In this document: one piece after another, positions 25,026 to 33,935 of the stretch | Layout: each line of letters opens with the position of its first letter | How positions within the stretch are numbered: position 1 is the first letter of the stretch | IMG/VR virus record: IMGVR_UViG_3300042451_001241 | Location: 1-64,000 of that record | From: a virus | Direction: 5' to 3' (one strand) | DNA: 64,000 nt | Made by a program: the position numbers and the translations under genes | The notes under the pieces: model-generated | Told to the model about the DNA's origin: nothing | Database searches by the model: none | The model's input: the letters and a program-made list of their open reading frames with translations, nothing else

Positions 25026-25685
25026 ATGGCAAGTGGAGTTTATAATATAACTGAAGAATTTGAAAAATCACTAAGTGATTACACAGGTTCACCTTACGTT
25101 GTGACGTTAGATAATCAAAGTAACGCTTTATTTTTATCACTATATTATGAAAAAAATATAAGTAAAACACTTAGTTCCGAAACATTAACAATACCAAACA
25201 GGACTTATCCATCGGTACCTTGTGAAATAATACACGCCGGTTTAAATGTAGAATTTTACCAAGTATCTGGAAGCACTTTAAAGGGTGCGTATCAGTTAAT
25301 AGGTAGTAGTGTTTGGGACTCAGCGTTATCGTTCACACACAATATGTACAAACCAAAAACATTTATGTGTGTCTCATTTACAGGTCCTTATAAACATTTC
25401 AAATTATCTAAGGGTGGTGCGATATTAACCGACAATTATGACGCATATCTTTGGTTTAAGAGAGCTAGATATAGTGGTCGTAGAGAATGTTCTTATCATG
25501 ACGATTATTTCGATATGATTGGGTGGAATTTTTATATGATGCCGGAATTAGCCTCAAGAGGGTTACTACTAATAAAACAATTTTACGATATTGACGGTAA
25601 ACCGAAAAAAAATGAAGATTTGGAATTACCGTATCCCGATTTGTCTAAATTTAAAATTTATAAAGAAAAAAATAAAAATGATTAA
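25026..25685 (+). CDS. Short DegT/DnrJ/EryC1-family sugar aminotransferase
   Basis: A 219-residue protein, versus roughly 370 for the family. The N-terminal large domain is present: EEFEKSLSDYTGSPYVVTLDNQSNAL aligns with the usual opening, D98 in VWDSAL matches the pyridine-binding Asp, and K123 in SFTGPYKHFKLSKGG has the same spacing to GG as the PLP lysine of the family. WNFYMMPELASRGLLLIKQF follows, and the protein then ends, lacking the C-terminal small domain. It overlaps a PglD-like acyltransferase gene by eight bases. It may make an amino sugar that the next enzyme acylates, or it may be degenerate. Confidence 0.72.
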   Translation: MASGVYNITEEFEKSLSDYTGSPYVVTLDNQSNALFLSLYYEKNISKTLSSETLTIPNRTYPSVPCEIIHAGLNVEFYQVSGSTLKGAYQLIGSSVWDSALSFTHNMYKPKTFMCVSFTGPYKHFKLSKGGAILTDNYDAYLWFKRARYSGRRECSYHDDYFDMIGWNFYMMPELASRGLLLIKQFYDIDGKPKKNEDLELPYPDLSKFKIYKEKNKND

Positions 25686-26289
25686 AGGTATTATTGGATT
25701 TGGCGGTTTCGGTAGGGAGGTTTATTGGTCATTAAATGAAAAGGATAGAAAAAATGCGATTTTTTTTGTTGATGATTCATTTTATGAAAAAACACAAAAA
25801 AATGTATTACCCCTATCTAAATTTAATAACAACGATTTTGAAGTTGTGGTGGCTATTGGAGACCCCGTTATTAGAAAAAAAATTATTGAAAAATTGCCAA
25901 AAAAAACAAAATTTTTCACACATATACATAGTAGTGTTATCTTAATGGACTACAATATTGAAATTGGTGAGGGTAGTATTGTTTGTGCAAACACTATTTT
26001 AACTACCAATATTAAAATCGGCAAGCACTGCCACTTAAATTTATTAACAACAATAGGTCACGATTGTACTATTGGTGATTTCTTCACGACTGCACCTGGC
26101 GTAAAAATTTCAGGTAATTGTAATATTTCTAATCGAGTTTATTTCGGAACTAATTCTTCTGTAAGACAAAAAATAAATATTTGTGACGATGTTATTATTG
26201 GTATGAACGCTGCGGTAGTTAAAGATATCGAAGAACCTGGGACATATACCGGAGTACCTTGTAAAAAATTAATAAAAAAATTGATATGA
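25678..26289 (+). CDS. PglD/NeuD-like sugar O/N-acyltransferase (left-handed beta-helix)
   Basis: The ATG at 25678 (MIKGIIGFGGFGREVYWSL) is chosen because it starts the Rossmann-like PglD_N domain; the open frame upstream lies inside the previous gene. The ~203-residue protein then has hexapeptide repeats (GEGSIVCANTILTTNIKIGKHCHLN, IGHDCTIGDFFTTAPGVKISG) forming a left-handed beta-helix with the probable catalytic His in GHDCTIGD, and ends TYTGVPCKKL. This is the PglD/NeuD family, which acetylates UDP-amino sugars or sialic acids. It is coupled to the DegT-like gene. Confidence 0.85.
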   Translation: MIKGIIGFGGFGREVYWSLNEKDRKNAIFFVDDSFYEKTQKNVLPLSKFNNNDFEVVVAIGDPVIRKKIIEKLPKKTKFFTHIHSSVILMDYNIEIGEGSIVCANTILTTNIKIGKHCHLNLLTTIGHDCTIGDFFTTAPGVKISGNCNISNRVYFGTNSSVRQKINICDDVIIGMNAAVVKDIEEPGTYTGVPCKKLIKKLI

Positions 26290-27110
26290 AAGTTAGTGTA
26301 GTTTCTATTTTTAGGGACGAGTCAAAATACCTAAAAGAATGGATTGAATTTCACCTAATGATTGGTGTGGATAAATTTTATTTAGTTAATAACAGGTCTA
26401 TGGACAATTATTCACAAGTATTAGAACCTTATGTATCAAACAACGTAGTTCAAATTTATAACCTCGATGTTGATATTATCGGTAATGAACCTAACAGAAA
26501 AAATGAACAAATTTTAGTTAAAGAATGGGTCAATAAAATGAATCAAATTGTTTTGAATTCTGATGATGATTGGATGATACACGTATCAACAGACGAGTTT
26601 ATTTTTCCAACAAAAAACTCAAATATAAAGGATGTGTTGTCCACATATGACGACAATTTTGGTGAAATATCGGTTAATTGGACTATATTTGGCAATAATG
26701 GAATATCATTAAATGACGGTGAATTAATTATTGAGAATTTAATAAAATCTAGTTTAGGCAACCACGAACATAATTATCACGTAAAACCTATTCTAAGGCC
26801 TAAAGCGGTTTTAAATATACCTTCAGTTCATTTCGCTAATTTAAAATCCGGATTTATTAAGGTTGACGCCAATGGTAATTGTAATAATTTTAAAAATAAA
26901 TACGAAACAATTAATAGGGTGTTAGAACCGTTACACATTAACCATTACAGACTTAGGGATTTAAGTTGGACAAATAAAAAAATAGACATATACAAATTGT
27001 GGGATAGAAACGATTTTCTTGATTTAAAGGATAAATATAACGATGTTGAAAACAAAAACATTTTACGATTTGTCGAGCCATTAAAAGACAGAATAAATAA
27101 AACTTTATAA
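26286..27110 (+). CDS. GT2/GT92-like glycosyltransferase
   Basis: A 274-residue protein beginning MKVSVVSIFRDESKYLKEWIEFHLMIGVDKFYLVNNRS, the hallmark of the Glyco_tranf_2_4/GT92-type fold. The putative metal-binding motif is DDDWMIHVSTDEFIF near residue 97. A conserved HFANLKSGF segment and a C-terminal LHINHYRLRDL follow the pattern of the family. It overlaps the acyltransferase by four bases. A role in building the glycan made by this cluster is inferred. Confidence 0.8.
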   Translation: MKVSVVSIFRDESKYLKEWIEFHLMIGVDKFYLVNNRSMDNYSQVLEPYVSNNVVQIYNLDVDIIGNEPNRKNEQILVKEWVNKMNQIVLNSDDDWMIHVSTDEFIFPTKNSNIKDVLSTYDDNFGEISVNWTIFGNNGISLNDGELIIENLIKSSLGNHEHNYHVKPILRPKAVLNIPSVHFANLKSGFIKVDANGNCNNFKNKYETINRVLEPLHINHYRLRDLSWTNKKIDIYKLWDRNDFLDLKDKYNDVENKNILRFVEPLKDRINKTL

Positions 27111-27117
27111 TTAACAG

Positions 27118-28626
27118 ATGATAACAATAATTTATTCAACACATAAAGACGAGAATTACAATAAAAAATTTAAACAACATATCTTAGATAGTGTTGGATT
27201 AAAAGATGTTCAGATAATTGAATTTATCAATCATAACACTCATTCATTGTCTCAAGTTTACAATTATGGTATTGACCAATCCAAATTCGACATTGTTGTT
27301 TGTTGTCATAACGATATTCACCTTGAAAAGGGTTGGGGTAAAAAACTATTATCAGATTTTTTAAATAATTCTGAATTTGGTATAATTGGGAAAGCCGGTT
27401 CTTGTTATTTTCCAGAATCTGGTGTATATTGGGAGAAGATGTTCCAAACTATGGTTGGTCAAGTTTATCATCAACCAGAAGGACAAAAAAAATTTCTAAG
27501 TAAATATTCACCAAAATTACCATTTTTAATACCAGTGGTAACAATTGATGGTTTGTTCATTTCATTTGATAAGACTAAAATCAAACATAAATTTGATGAA
27601 TCGATTGGTAAGTTTCACTTTTACGATCATTTATTTTGTATACCAAATTATATGGATGACGTTAAAATTGGTGTAACATCTTCATTTGAAATTACTCATC
27701 AGTCTGTAGGAAGACCGAATCAAGAATTCTACGAATCAAAAGAAAAATTCTTACAAAAATGGAGACACGTATTGCCTTTAGATTTAAAACCTAATAAAAT
27801 TTATGTTCCTGAGATTAAAGAAAAACTTATTAAAAATATAGGTAAGGTTGCAATTGTTATACCCACAAAAGGTAAAATTGAAATGTTATTCGATTGCATC
27901 AATTCTTTCTACGAACATTGTAATAAAAATATATTCAGTATTTTTATTGCCGATACAGGGTCAAGTGAAGAAGAAAAAACAAAAATTAAAAATTTTATTT
28001 CTTCGCACGATAATATAAATTTAATAGAATATGATTACTATAACTTCGCTAAAATAAATAATGATGTTGTTAAAAATCATATTAGTAACGAATACGAATT
28101 TATCCTATTTTCAAATAACGACATTAAAGTTATGAATAACATTATCTATGGTATGTTAAAAATTTTTAAGGAAAATGTTAAAGTTGGAACCGTTGGGTGT
28201 AGATTACATTATGAAAATAACACCATACAACATAATGGAATCTACGGAATTATAAATAAAAATAAAATATTTGGAGTTTCTCACATAGGACTTAATTGTT
28301 ACTATAATTTTGATTTATCCATAAAAAAAGTTTTAGGTAATACCGGCGGATTATTAATGATTCGTAAAAATATTTTTGAAAAGTGTAATTTTTTTAATGA
28401 AAAATATGTTAGCTGTTTTGAGGATGTTGAACTTAATATGTCTTGTATATTAAATGGTTTAGAAAATTATACTGATGGTAATTTGGTTGCGTACCATTAC
28501 GAATCTGTAAGTAGAAACGAGGACTCTGAAAATATAAATAAATTACACTATGATTATAAAAATAATCTATTACCTTTTGTTGTAAGTAATATCGAAAAAT
28601 TAAAAGATAAACTTCATTTCGAGTAA
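27118..28626 (+). CDS. Two-domain GT2 glycosyltransferase
   Basis: A 502-residue protein containing two GT-A-like halves. Residues 1-230 (MITIIYSTHKDENYNKKFKQ, VVCCHNDIHLEKGWGKKLL) resemble the Glyco_tranf_2_5 type. Residues ~240-502 (VAIVIPTKGKIEMLFDCINSF, IADTGSSEEE, FILFSNNDIKVMNN, NTGGLLMIRKNIFEKCNFFNEKYVSCFEDVELNMSC) form a canonical GT2 domain with the DxD-like NNDI and an acceptor-side EDVEL motif. No membrane helices. Probably adds two sugars or a repeating unit. It is the last gene of the sugar block before phoH. Confidence 0.8.
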   Translation: MITIIYSTHKDENYNKKFKQHILDSVGLKDVQIIEFINHNTHSLSQVYNYGIDQSKFDIVVCCHNDIHLEKGWGKKLLSDFLNNSEFGIIGKAGSCYFPESGVYWEKMFQTMVGQVYHQPEGQKKFLSKYSPKLPFLIPVVTIDGLFISFDKTKIKHKFDESIGKFHFYDHLFCIPNYMDDVKIGVTSSFEITHQSVGRPNQEFYESKEKFLQKWRHVLPLDLKPNKIYVPEIKEKLIKNIGKVAIVIPTKGKIEMLFDCINSFYEHCNKNIFSIFIADTGSSEEEKTKIKNFISSHDNINLIEYDYYNFAKINNDVVKNHISNEYEFILFSNNDIKVMNNIIYGMLKIFKENVKVGTVGCRLHYENNTIQHNGIYGIINKNKIFGVSHIGLNCYYNFDLSIKKVLGNTGGLLMIRKNIFEKCNFFNEKYVSCFEDVELNMSCILNGLENYTDGNLVAYHYESVSRNEDSENINKLHYDYKNNLLPFVVSNIEKLKDKLHFE

Positions 28627-28636
28627 AAAATAATAT

Positions 28637-29365
28637 ATGACTCAAAAGAAAAAACCAAGTGTTCAAAACGATGAACAAAAAATTTATAAAACAAAAAAAG
28701 AAATTATTTGTGAAATTGTAAAAAAGAAAACTAAACAAAAATTTTTAACTGAAAATCAAAAGAAATACTATGACACTCTATTAGACAATGAAATAACCAT
28801 TTGCTCAGGTCCTGCGGGTACAGGTAAAAGTTACATTTCTATGAAGGCGGCTATTGATTTATTAGGTGACCCAACAACACCATATGAAAAGATAATAATT
28901 ATTAGACCCGTTGTTGAGGGTGGGGACTCCCGTTTAGGAAGTCTTCCCGGTACTTACGAGGAAAAAATGGAGCCTTATATTTTACCATCCTATTACTTAT
29001 TAAATAAAATTATAGGTAAAGAATCGAGGGAAAAATTAAAAGATGCTGGTTTTATTGAGGTTCTATCTATTTCATACCTTAGAGGGTTTAACATAGACAA
29101 TGCGATTTGTGTGGTTGAGGAAAGTCAGAATACAACCCCGTTAGAAATGAAATTGATATTAACAAGGATTGGTTTTAATAGCAAATTTTTCATATCAGGA
29201 GATATTGAACAATCGGACAAATTTAAAGATAAGGAGAAATCGGGTCTATATGACGCGATAAAACGACTTAATAATGTAAGAGGTATTGGAATCAGTACTT
29301 TTACTGATAGTGATGTCGTTAGAAATCCAATAATTAAAGAAATAATTAAACGTTACAACGATTAA
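28637..29365 (+). CDS. phoH: PhoH-like ATPase
   Basis: A 242-residue cytoplasmic P-loop ATPase. Walker A GPAGTGKS is at residues 58-65, the IIRPVVEGGD segment is at 88-97, Walker B ICVVEESQN is at 157-165 and SGDIEQSD is at 187-194, the normal PhoH order. PhoH is a common auxiliary gene in large phages with a suggested RNA-related or phosphate-stress function. The short N-terminal extension is Lys-rich. It converges with the homing endonuclease gene, overlapping by four bases. Confidence 0.92.
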   Translation: MTQKKKPSVQNDEQKIYKTKKEIICEIVKKKTKQKFLTENQKKYYDTLLDNEITICSGPAGTGKSYISMKAAIDLLGDPTTPYEKIIIIRPVVEGGDSRLGSLPGTYEEKMEPYILPSYYLLNKIIGKESREKLKDAGFIEVLSISYLRGFNIDNAICVVEESQNTTPLEMKLILTRIGFNSKFFISGDIEQSDKFKDKEKSGLYDAIKRLNNVRGIGISTFTDSDVVRNPIIKEIIKRYND

Positions 29366-30360
29366 TTTTTAATTCTTTTTAGGTTGTTCAATAAATATTC
29401 TAATTTATTTTTCTTAACATACAGATAAGTGCCACGATCTTTAGTGATTAATTCATTAAGATATTGGTACATATTTATTTTTTCAATTACTTCGTTTAAT
29501 TCTCGTTTTTTCCTTCTACAACACATATGTTTGGTTAATTCGTCAATTAAACCCAATTTTGATATTTTAACATATACTGATTGTTCATTTTTATAAAAAT
29601 CTTTAAAAGAGTTGTAGGATTTGGTAATTCTAATTAAATCGTCTATATCATATATTTTAGAATATGGATTATCTATGATAATATCATTAATTTCATTAAC
29701 AGAAGTTTTTATTTTTAAATTTTCAATATTAAAAATTAATTGATTTTTAATGTCCGACTCATAATCTCTATTATTTTCGGTTATAGTTATTAATAAAATG
29801 TTATTTAATAAAGATAATTCATTTTTTAATTTATCTCTTACATTATCGATGTGCCACCCTTTACCGTTATACTCAAACCCAAGATTATAATCAGGTAAAT
29901 ACACATCGATTTCGTAAGGATTTAATGTTTTTTTATCGTTATAAATTACATTATCGGTTTTATATAATTTAGAAACAATATCTTTAAGTATTAATTGTGG
30001 AATACTAAATGATTTAGAAATCATATGAGAACAAATTTCATCCAAAATACCCTTTCTTCTTGAAGTTGAGTACGCTGCGGGGTCATTCTTTTGGAATTCT
30101 GATCTGGTTTTATATTTTTTAGCGATTAATAACAACATATCATTATCCAAATCTCTACCAACCATTTTATTTCTCTTAGAAATACATTTTGATTTGTGTA
30201 TTTTTGATTTTAATAATCCTAATTTATTGGCCTTTAAATAAATAGATTGTTCAGTTCTACGTAAAACTTCACACAATTCGTAATTAAACATATCTGAATA
30301 ATTTTTCTTTAAAAAAATAATTTCTTCTTCAGACCAAATCTTTTTTTTATTTTCTTCCAT
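29362..30360 (-). CDS. Free-standing homing endonuclease (Vsr-like PD-(D/E)XK)
   Basis: A 332-residue protein. An N-terminal Myb/SANT-type helix pair (WSEEEIIFLKKNYSDMFNYE) is followed by a repeated helical motif (KKYKTRSEFQKNDPAAYSTSRRKGILDEICSHM, recurring near residues 235-270 and 290-320) likely to bind DNA. The nuclease core has NPYEIDVYLPDYNLGFEYNGKGWH, the EID...GxEYxG pattern of EDxHD/Vsr-like homing enzymes. It is on the opposite strand to all neighbours between 19382 and 46069, consistent with a mobile gene inserted between phoH and the next operon. It carries its own late-type motif. Confidence 0.8.
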   Translation of the reverse strand: MEENKKKIWSEEEIIFLKKNYSDMFNYELCEVLRRTEQSIYLKANKLGLLKSKIHKSKCISKRNKMVGRDLDNDMLLLIAKKYKTRSEFQKNDPAAYSTSRRKGILDEICSHMISKSFSIPQLILKDIVSKLYKTDNVIYNDKKTLNPYEIDVYLPDYNLGFEYNGKGWHIDNVRDKLKNELSLLNNILLITITENNRDYESDIKNQLIFNIENLKIKTSVNEINDIIIDNPYSKIYDIDDLIRITKSYNSFKDFYKNEQSVYVKISKLGLIDELTKHMCCRRKKRELNEVIEKINMYQYLNELITKDRGTYLYVKKNKLEYLLNNLKRIKN

Positions 30361-30366
30361 ATATTA

Positions 30367-30374
30367 AATAAATA
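30367..30374 (-). promoter_or_regulatory. Putative late promoter element (TATTTATT)
   Basis: Minus-strand TATTTATT six bases before the homing endonuclease start, preceded by GGA on that strand. Confidence 0.5.
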
Positions 30375-30421
30375 TCCTAATTATTCTTTTTTTTCTAAAA
30401 TTAACAAAAAACTTTACATTT

Positions 30422-30443
30422 TTTTGTTAAACAATATAATTTG
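30422..30443 (+). promoter_or_regulatory. Possible host-type promoter (TTTG ... ATAATTTG)
   Basis: A TTTTTTTG tract is followed after roughly 14 bases by ATAATTTG, ending three bases before the ATG at 30447. The layout mimics the Bacteroidota -33/-7 promoter, but the -7 element is imperfect. Confidence 0.4.
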
Positions 30444-30446
30444 TTT

Positions 30447-31046
30447 ATGAGAATAGGAGTTGATGTTAATGGTGTATTAAGAAACACTATGGATAAAATC
30501 ACTCAGACATATCAAAAATTCCTAATAGACAAAACTGAAGGAATCGAGTCTGAAGAAGATTTTAAATATGAAATTAAATTACCAATTGAGTCTTTAGACT
30601 TGAAAGAACATTTTAATTTTAGAAATGATGAAGAATTATTTTCATTTCTTTATGAAGAATTTCCGATGGAAATATTTGGACATTCTCAATCAACAGAATA
30701 TTCATCATTTAATGATTTAAATCAAATTTATCTTAATATGAGAGATGATCACGATTTTGTCATTATATCAGATGAGATTGGTAAATCAAAACCGGCCACT
30801 TTATTTTTCCTATCTAAGTTCGGTTGTCTATTTGAAAAGGTAAAATTTTATAGTAATTACACAATTAATTCTATGTGGGAGGAAATTGATGTTTTACTTA
30901 CATCAAATCCTTCCTTATTATTAGACTATCCGTCAGACAAAATTGTTATAAAATTTGAGACTGACTACAATAAACAAATTCAAAATCAAAATACGATTAC
31001 AACTATTAAAGATTTTGAAAACAAATTAAAAGAAGTAATATGTTAA
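30447..31046 (+). CDS. HAD-like phosphatase/nucleotidase with altered motif I
   Basis: The ATG at 30447 is used instead of the upstream TTG because it begins the core strand (MRIGVDVNGVLRNTM). About 199 residues. It resembles HAD-superfamily 5'-nucleotidase-like enzymes: motif I at residues 6-10 reads DVNGV where DxDG(T/V) is expected, so the nucleophile D6 is kept but the acid/base Asp is Asn. FVIISDEIGKSKPATLFFLSKFG provides a motif-II/III-like region. The substitution suggests altered or lost activity, or a binding role. It starts the operon leading to the late sigma factor. Confidence 0.6.
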   Translation: MRIGVDVNGVLRNTMDKITQTYQKFLIDKTEGIESEEDFKYEIKLPIESLDLKEHFNFRNDEELFSFLYEEFPMEIFGHSQSTEYSSFNDLNQIYLNMRDDHDFVIISDEIGKSKPATLFFLSKFGCLFEKVKFYSNYTINSMWEEIDVLLTSNPSLLLDYPSDKIVIKFETDYNKQIQNQNTITTIKDFENKLKEVIC

Positions 31047-31315
31047 AAATTTTAGGTGACCACTACTATTTCGATTTAGATGAAATTGAGGATTTCATAA
31101 ATGTAGACCCTATAGAAAGCGAATTTTCGGGAGACACTACAAACCAAATATCTGTGGTTAAATATGAGATGGTAAAAATGTTAATTGATACGGTTTTAAC
31201 TGAAGACGCTGAGGTGGATGAAACGTTAGGTTTAAAAGGAACTAACGATTTATCAATACCTTTTAAATTATCATTTAACTCTTTATTAAATAAAAAATTA
31301 ATAAACAAATATTAA
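31040..31315 (+). CDS. Small acidic protein of unknown function
   Basis: A 91-residue acidic protein (MLKILGDHYYFDLDEIEDFINVD) overlapping the HAD-like gene by seven bases. Predicted helices (VVKYEMVKMLIDTVLTED) and a short C-terminal basic tail. No recognised family. The operon context links it to the sugar/transcription block. Confidence 0.55.
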   Translation: MLKILGDHYYFDLDEIEDFINVDPIESEFSGDTTNQISVVKYEMVKMLIDTVLTEDAEVDETLGLKGTNDLSIPFKLSFNSLLNKKLINKY

Positions 31316-31318
31316 ATT

Positions 31319-32383
31319 ATGAATCAAGAACAAACATCAAAACTGGAATTATCAGTTAAAAATTTAAAAGAAAAAAAATCGAGAATTTATCTTTTGGTTC
31401 AGGACACAAAAGGTAATGCGAAAGCCTCAATTGGTTACATTTACAATTTAGGTATGTCGTTATTAAAATCGGGTTACAATGTTATTATGTTACACGAAAA
31501 ACCTGATTATACTGGAGTATCTGGGTGGTTAGGGTCTGAATATATGGAAAAATTACCTCATAAAGCTATTGAGGGACAAAATTTGGAAGTTGCACCTGAA
31601 GACTTTATTATTATCCCCGAATTATTTGGATTTGTAATGAGTCAGATAGCAAATTTACCTTGTGGTAAGATTATTTTGTGTCAAGCGTACGACCATATGT
31701 TAGAAACATTACAACCAGGTCAAACTTGGACTCAACACGGATTTTATAAATGTATTACAACTTCTGAGATTCAAAAAGAATATCTTGAAAGTGTTATGAG
31801 AAACGTTTCTTATGATGTTTTAAAACCTTTTATTTCTGAACATTTTGTTCCAAGTAATTATCCTGCAAAACCAATTATCGCAATCCACTCAAGAGAACAA
31901 AGAGATACTTCAAACTTTATTAAGACTTTTTATATTAAATTCCCTCAATACAGATGGATTACATTTAAAGATATGAGAGGGTTGTCTCAAAAAGAATTTG
32001 CAAAAAATTTAAAAGATTGTTTTGTTTCAATATGGGTTGACGAGACAAGTGCTTATGGAACATTTCCTTTAGAATCTATGAAGTCAGGAGTTCCTGTTAT
32101 TGGATTAGTACCTAATTTAGTACCTAGTTGGATGAATGAAGATAATGGATTATGGATTAATAATAAAAATCAATTGGTTGATTTTACTTCCCAATTTTTA
32201 CAGAATTGGTTAGAAGATAATGTTAGTGAAGGTTTATTCGAAGGGATGAAAAAGACCGTATCTGAGTTACCGACAGAACAAGAATTTTATTCAAAATCGG
32301 TAGAATTATTTGAATCATATATTAACAAAAGATTAGAATCTTTTGAAGAACAATTAAATAAACTTCAAGCAGTAGAACAATAA
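31319..32383 (+). CDS. GT-B glycosyltransferase-like protein
   Basis: A 354-residue protein. The N-terminal part (RIYLLVQDTKGNAKASIGYIYNLGMSLLKSGYNVIMLHEKPDYTGV) and the C-terminal part (FVSIWVDETSAYGTFPLESMKSGVPVIGLVPN) match GT4-type GT-B enzymes; the E in PLESMKSG is the donor-ribose-binding position of that family. A C-terminal coiled tail is present. Its stop overlaps the start of the following GT2 gene by one base, so both probably act on one glycan. Confidence 0.75.
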   Translation: MNQEQTSKLELSVKNLKEKKSRIYLLVQDTKGNAKASIGYIYNLGMSLLKSGYNVIMLHEKPDYTGVSGWLGSEYMEKLPHKAIEGQNLEVAPEDFIIIPELFGFVMSQIANLPCGKIILCQAYDHMLETLQPGQTWTQHGFYKCITTSEIQKEYLESVMRNVSYDVLKPFISEHFVPSNYPAKPIIAIHSREQRDTSNFIKTFYIKFPQYRWITFKDMRGLSQKEFAKNLKDCFVSIWVDETSAYGTFPLESMKSGVPVIGLVPNLVPSWMNEDNGLWINNKNQLVDFTSQFLQNWLEDNVSEGLFEGMKKTVSELPTEQEFYSKSVELFESYINKRLESFEEQLNKLQAVEQ

Positions 32384-33186
32384 TGGAAAAATTTGACGTA
32401 TCGGTAGTATTACCAATTAAATCTTCATCAAACGTATGGTTTGAAGATTACTTTAAAAAATGTATAGAATCTTTAAAACAACAAGTTATAGGGATTAATG
32501 AACTAATTATAGTTCACACTAATGAAACTTCACTAGTCGAATATCTTAACCAATTTGATTTTGGTGATATCAATGTTGTAAAAATTGAATGGACTAAAGA
32601 ACCTAATTATTCAGGACAAGTTAACTTTGGAGTTAGAAGTGCCAAATCTAAATGGGTATCATTATTTGAATTTGACGATGAGTATTCTAAAATTTGGTTC
32701 AAAAACGTTAAAAAGTTTTCAGAATCTTACCCTGATGTTGACGCGTTTTTACCGATTGTTATTGATACAGATAATAAAGAATCATTTGCAGGATTTACAA
32801 ATGAGGCGACATTTGCACTTAACATTTCTTCTGAAATGGGTTTATTAACAAACGAAACATTACAAAATTATCAAAACTTCCAAACATCAGGAATGGTTAT
32901 TAAAAAATCGTCTTTCGTTGATTTTGGACTTTTTAAACCTTCATTTAAATTAACATTTGGTTATGAGTTCTTTCTAAGAATGACTCATAATTCTGTTAAA
33001 TTTTTGACAATACCAAGAATTGGATACAAACATACTAATTTAAGAGAAGGTTCTATATTCTGGAACTACAAAAATGGTGACAATATTTTGACTGATAGTG
33101 AGGTTAAATTTTGGATTGACTCGGCAAAAAAAGAATATTTCTTTATTAATGATAGAGCCATAAAATACGAACCTAGTGAAGTTTAA
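32383..33186 (+). CDS. GT2-family glycosyltransferase
   Basis: A 267-residue GT-A protein: MEKFDVSVVLPIKSSSNVWFEDYFKKCIESLKQQ is the standard GT2 opening, WVSLFEFDDEYSKIWF contains the DD(x) metal site near residue 100, and MVIKKSSFVDFGLFKPSFKLTFGYEFFLRM is the acceptor-side region. Cytoplasmic. It overlaps the neighbours by a single base each. This is the sixth glycosyltransferase gene in the window. Confidence 0.82.
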   Translation: MEKFDVSVVLPIKSSSNVWFEDYFKKCIESLKQQVIGINELIIVHTNETSLVEYLNQFDFGDINVVKIEWTKEPNYSGQVNFGVRSAKSKWVSLFEFDDEYSKIWFKNVKKFSESYPDVDAFLPIVIDTDNKESFAGFTNEATFALNISSEMGLLTNETLQNYQNFQTSGMVIKKSSFVDFGLFKPSFKLTFGYEFFLRMTHNSVKFLTIPRIGYKHTNLREGSIFWNYKNGDNILTDSEVKFWIDSAKKEYFFINDRAIKYEPSEV

Positions 33187-33935
33187 TGTCAGAAAATACT
33201 CCACAAATATTAGAAACTGGTTTCGAAGTTAAGAAGAAAGGTCGAAAACCAACTCAAACTAATTATTTTGATGTCCGAGAGGAAATGGCCGTTATAAGAT
33301 TCTTAGAGGCCACTTCCTTAGAGGATAGAAATAAAATATATAATGAGTTTTTAAGAAAACCTTTAGACAAAATGATATCTTCAATTATTAGAAGATATAA
33401 ATTATATAGAAAAGATATGGATTTTTATGAAATCCATATAGATACTCACTCCTTCCTTATGACAAAACTTGAGAAGTTTAAACCGTCAAAAGAGAAAAAA
33501 GCGTATTCTTATTTTGGTACGATATGTAAGAATTACCTTATGGGTCAAATAATAAAAGACCAAAAAGAAACTAATCGTAAAATATCTTACGAAGACATTT
33601 CATCTGATTTAGAAAACAATGAAGAATTCTCATATACTATAGATAGGGAACATATGGACTCTGAATTAGTAATTAAAAATTTTTTAAAGGAACTTGATTT
33701 ATTTTTGATTAAAAAAGATTTAACCGAAAATGAAGTTAAATTGGGTAAGGCGTTATATGATATATTTGAAGATTATGATGATATTTTTATCGGTAATGAT
33801 AATAATAAATTTAATAAAAATATTATTTTATTATCAATAAGAGAAATGACTAATCTAAGTACCAAAGAAATTAGGAATTCAATGAAAAAATATAAAATAA
33901 TATATGAGAACCTAATTCAAAATATGGTAAAATAA
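33186..33935 (+). CDS. T4 gp55-like late sigma factor
   Basis: A 249-residue protein. Residues ~55-130 (DKMISSIIRRYKLYRKDMDFYEIHIDTHSFLMTKLEKFKPSKEKKAYSYFGTICKNYL) match sigma-70 region 2: core-binding helix, then the K-F-x-P...A-Y-S-Y-F-x-T-I segment characteristic of phage late sigma factors. The C-terminal part (LSIREMTNLSTKEIRNSMKKYK) could be a reduced region-4-like HTH. It is the best candidate to read the TATTTATA elements seen before the structural genes. The N-terminal ~30 residues are Lys-rich and disordered. Confidence 0.8.
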   Translation: MSENTPQILETGFEVKKKGRKPTQTNYFDVREEMAVIRFLEATSLEDRNKIYNEFLRKPLDKMISSIIRRYKLYRKDMDFYEIHIDTHSFLMTKLEKFKPSKEKKAYSYFGTICKNYLMGQIIKDQKETNRKISYEDISSDLENNEEFSYTIDREHMDSELVIKNFLKELDLFLIKKDLTENEVKLGKALYDIFEDYDDIFIGNDNNKFNKNIILLSIREMTNLSTKEIRNSMKKYKIIYENLIQNMVK

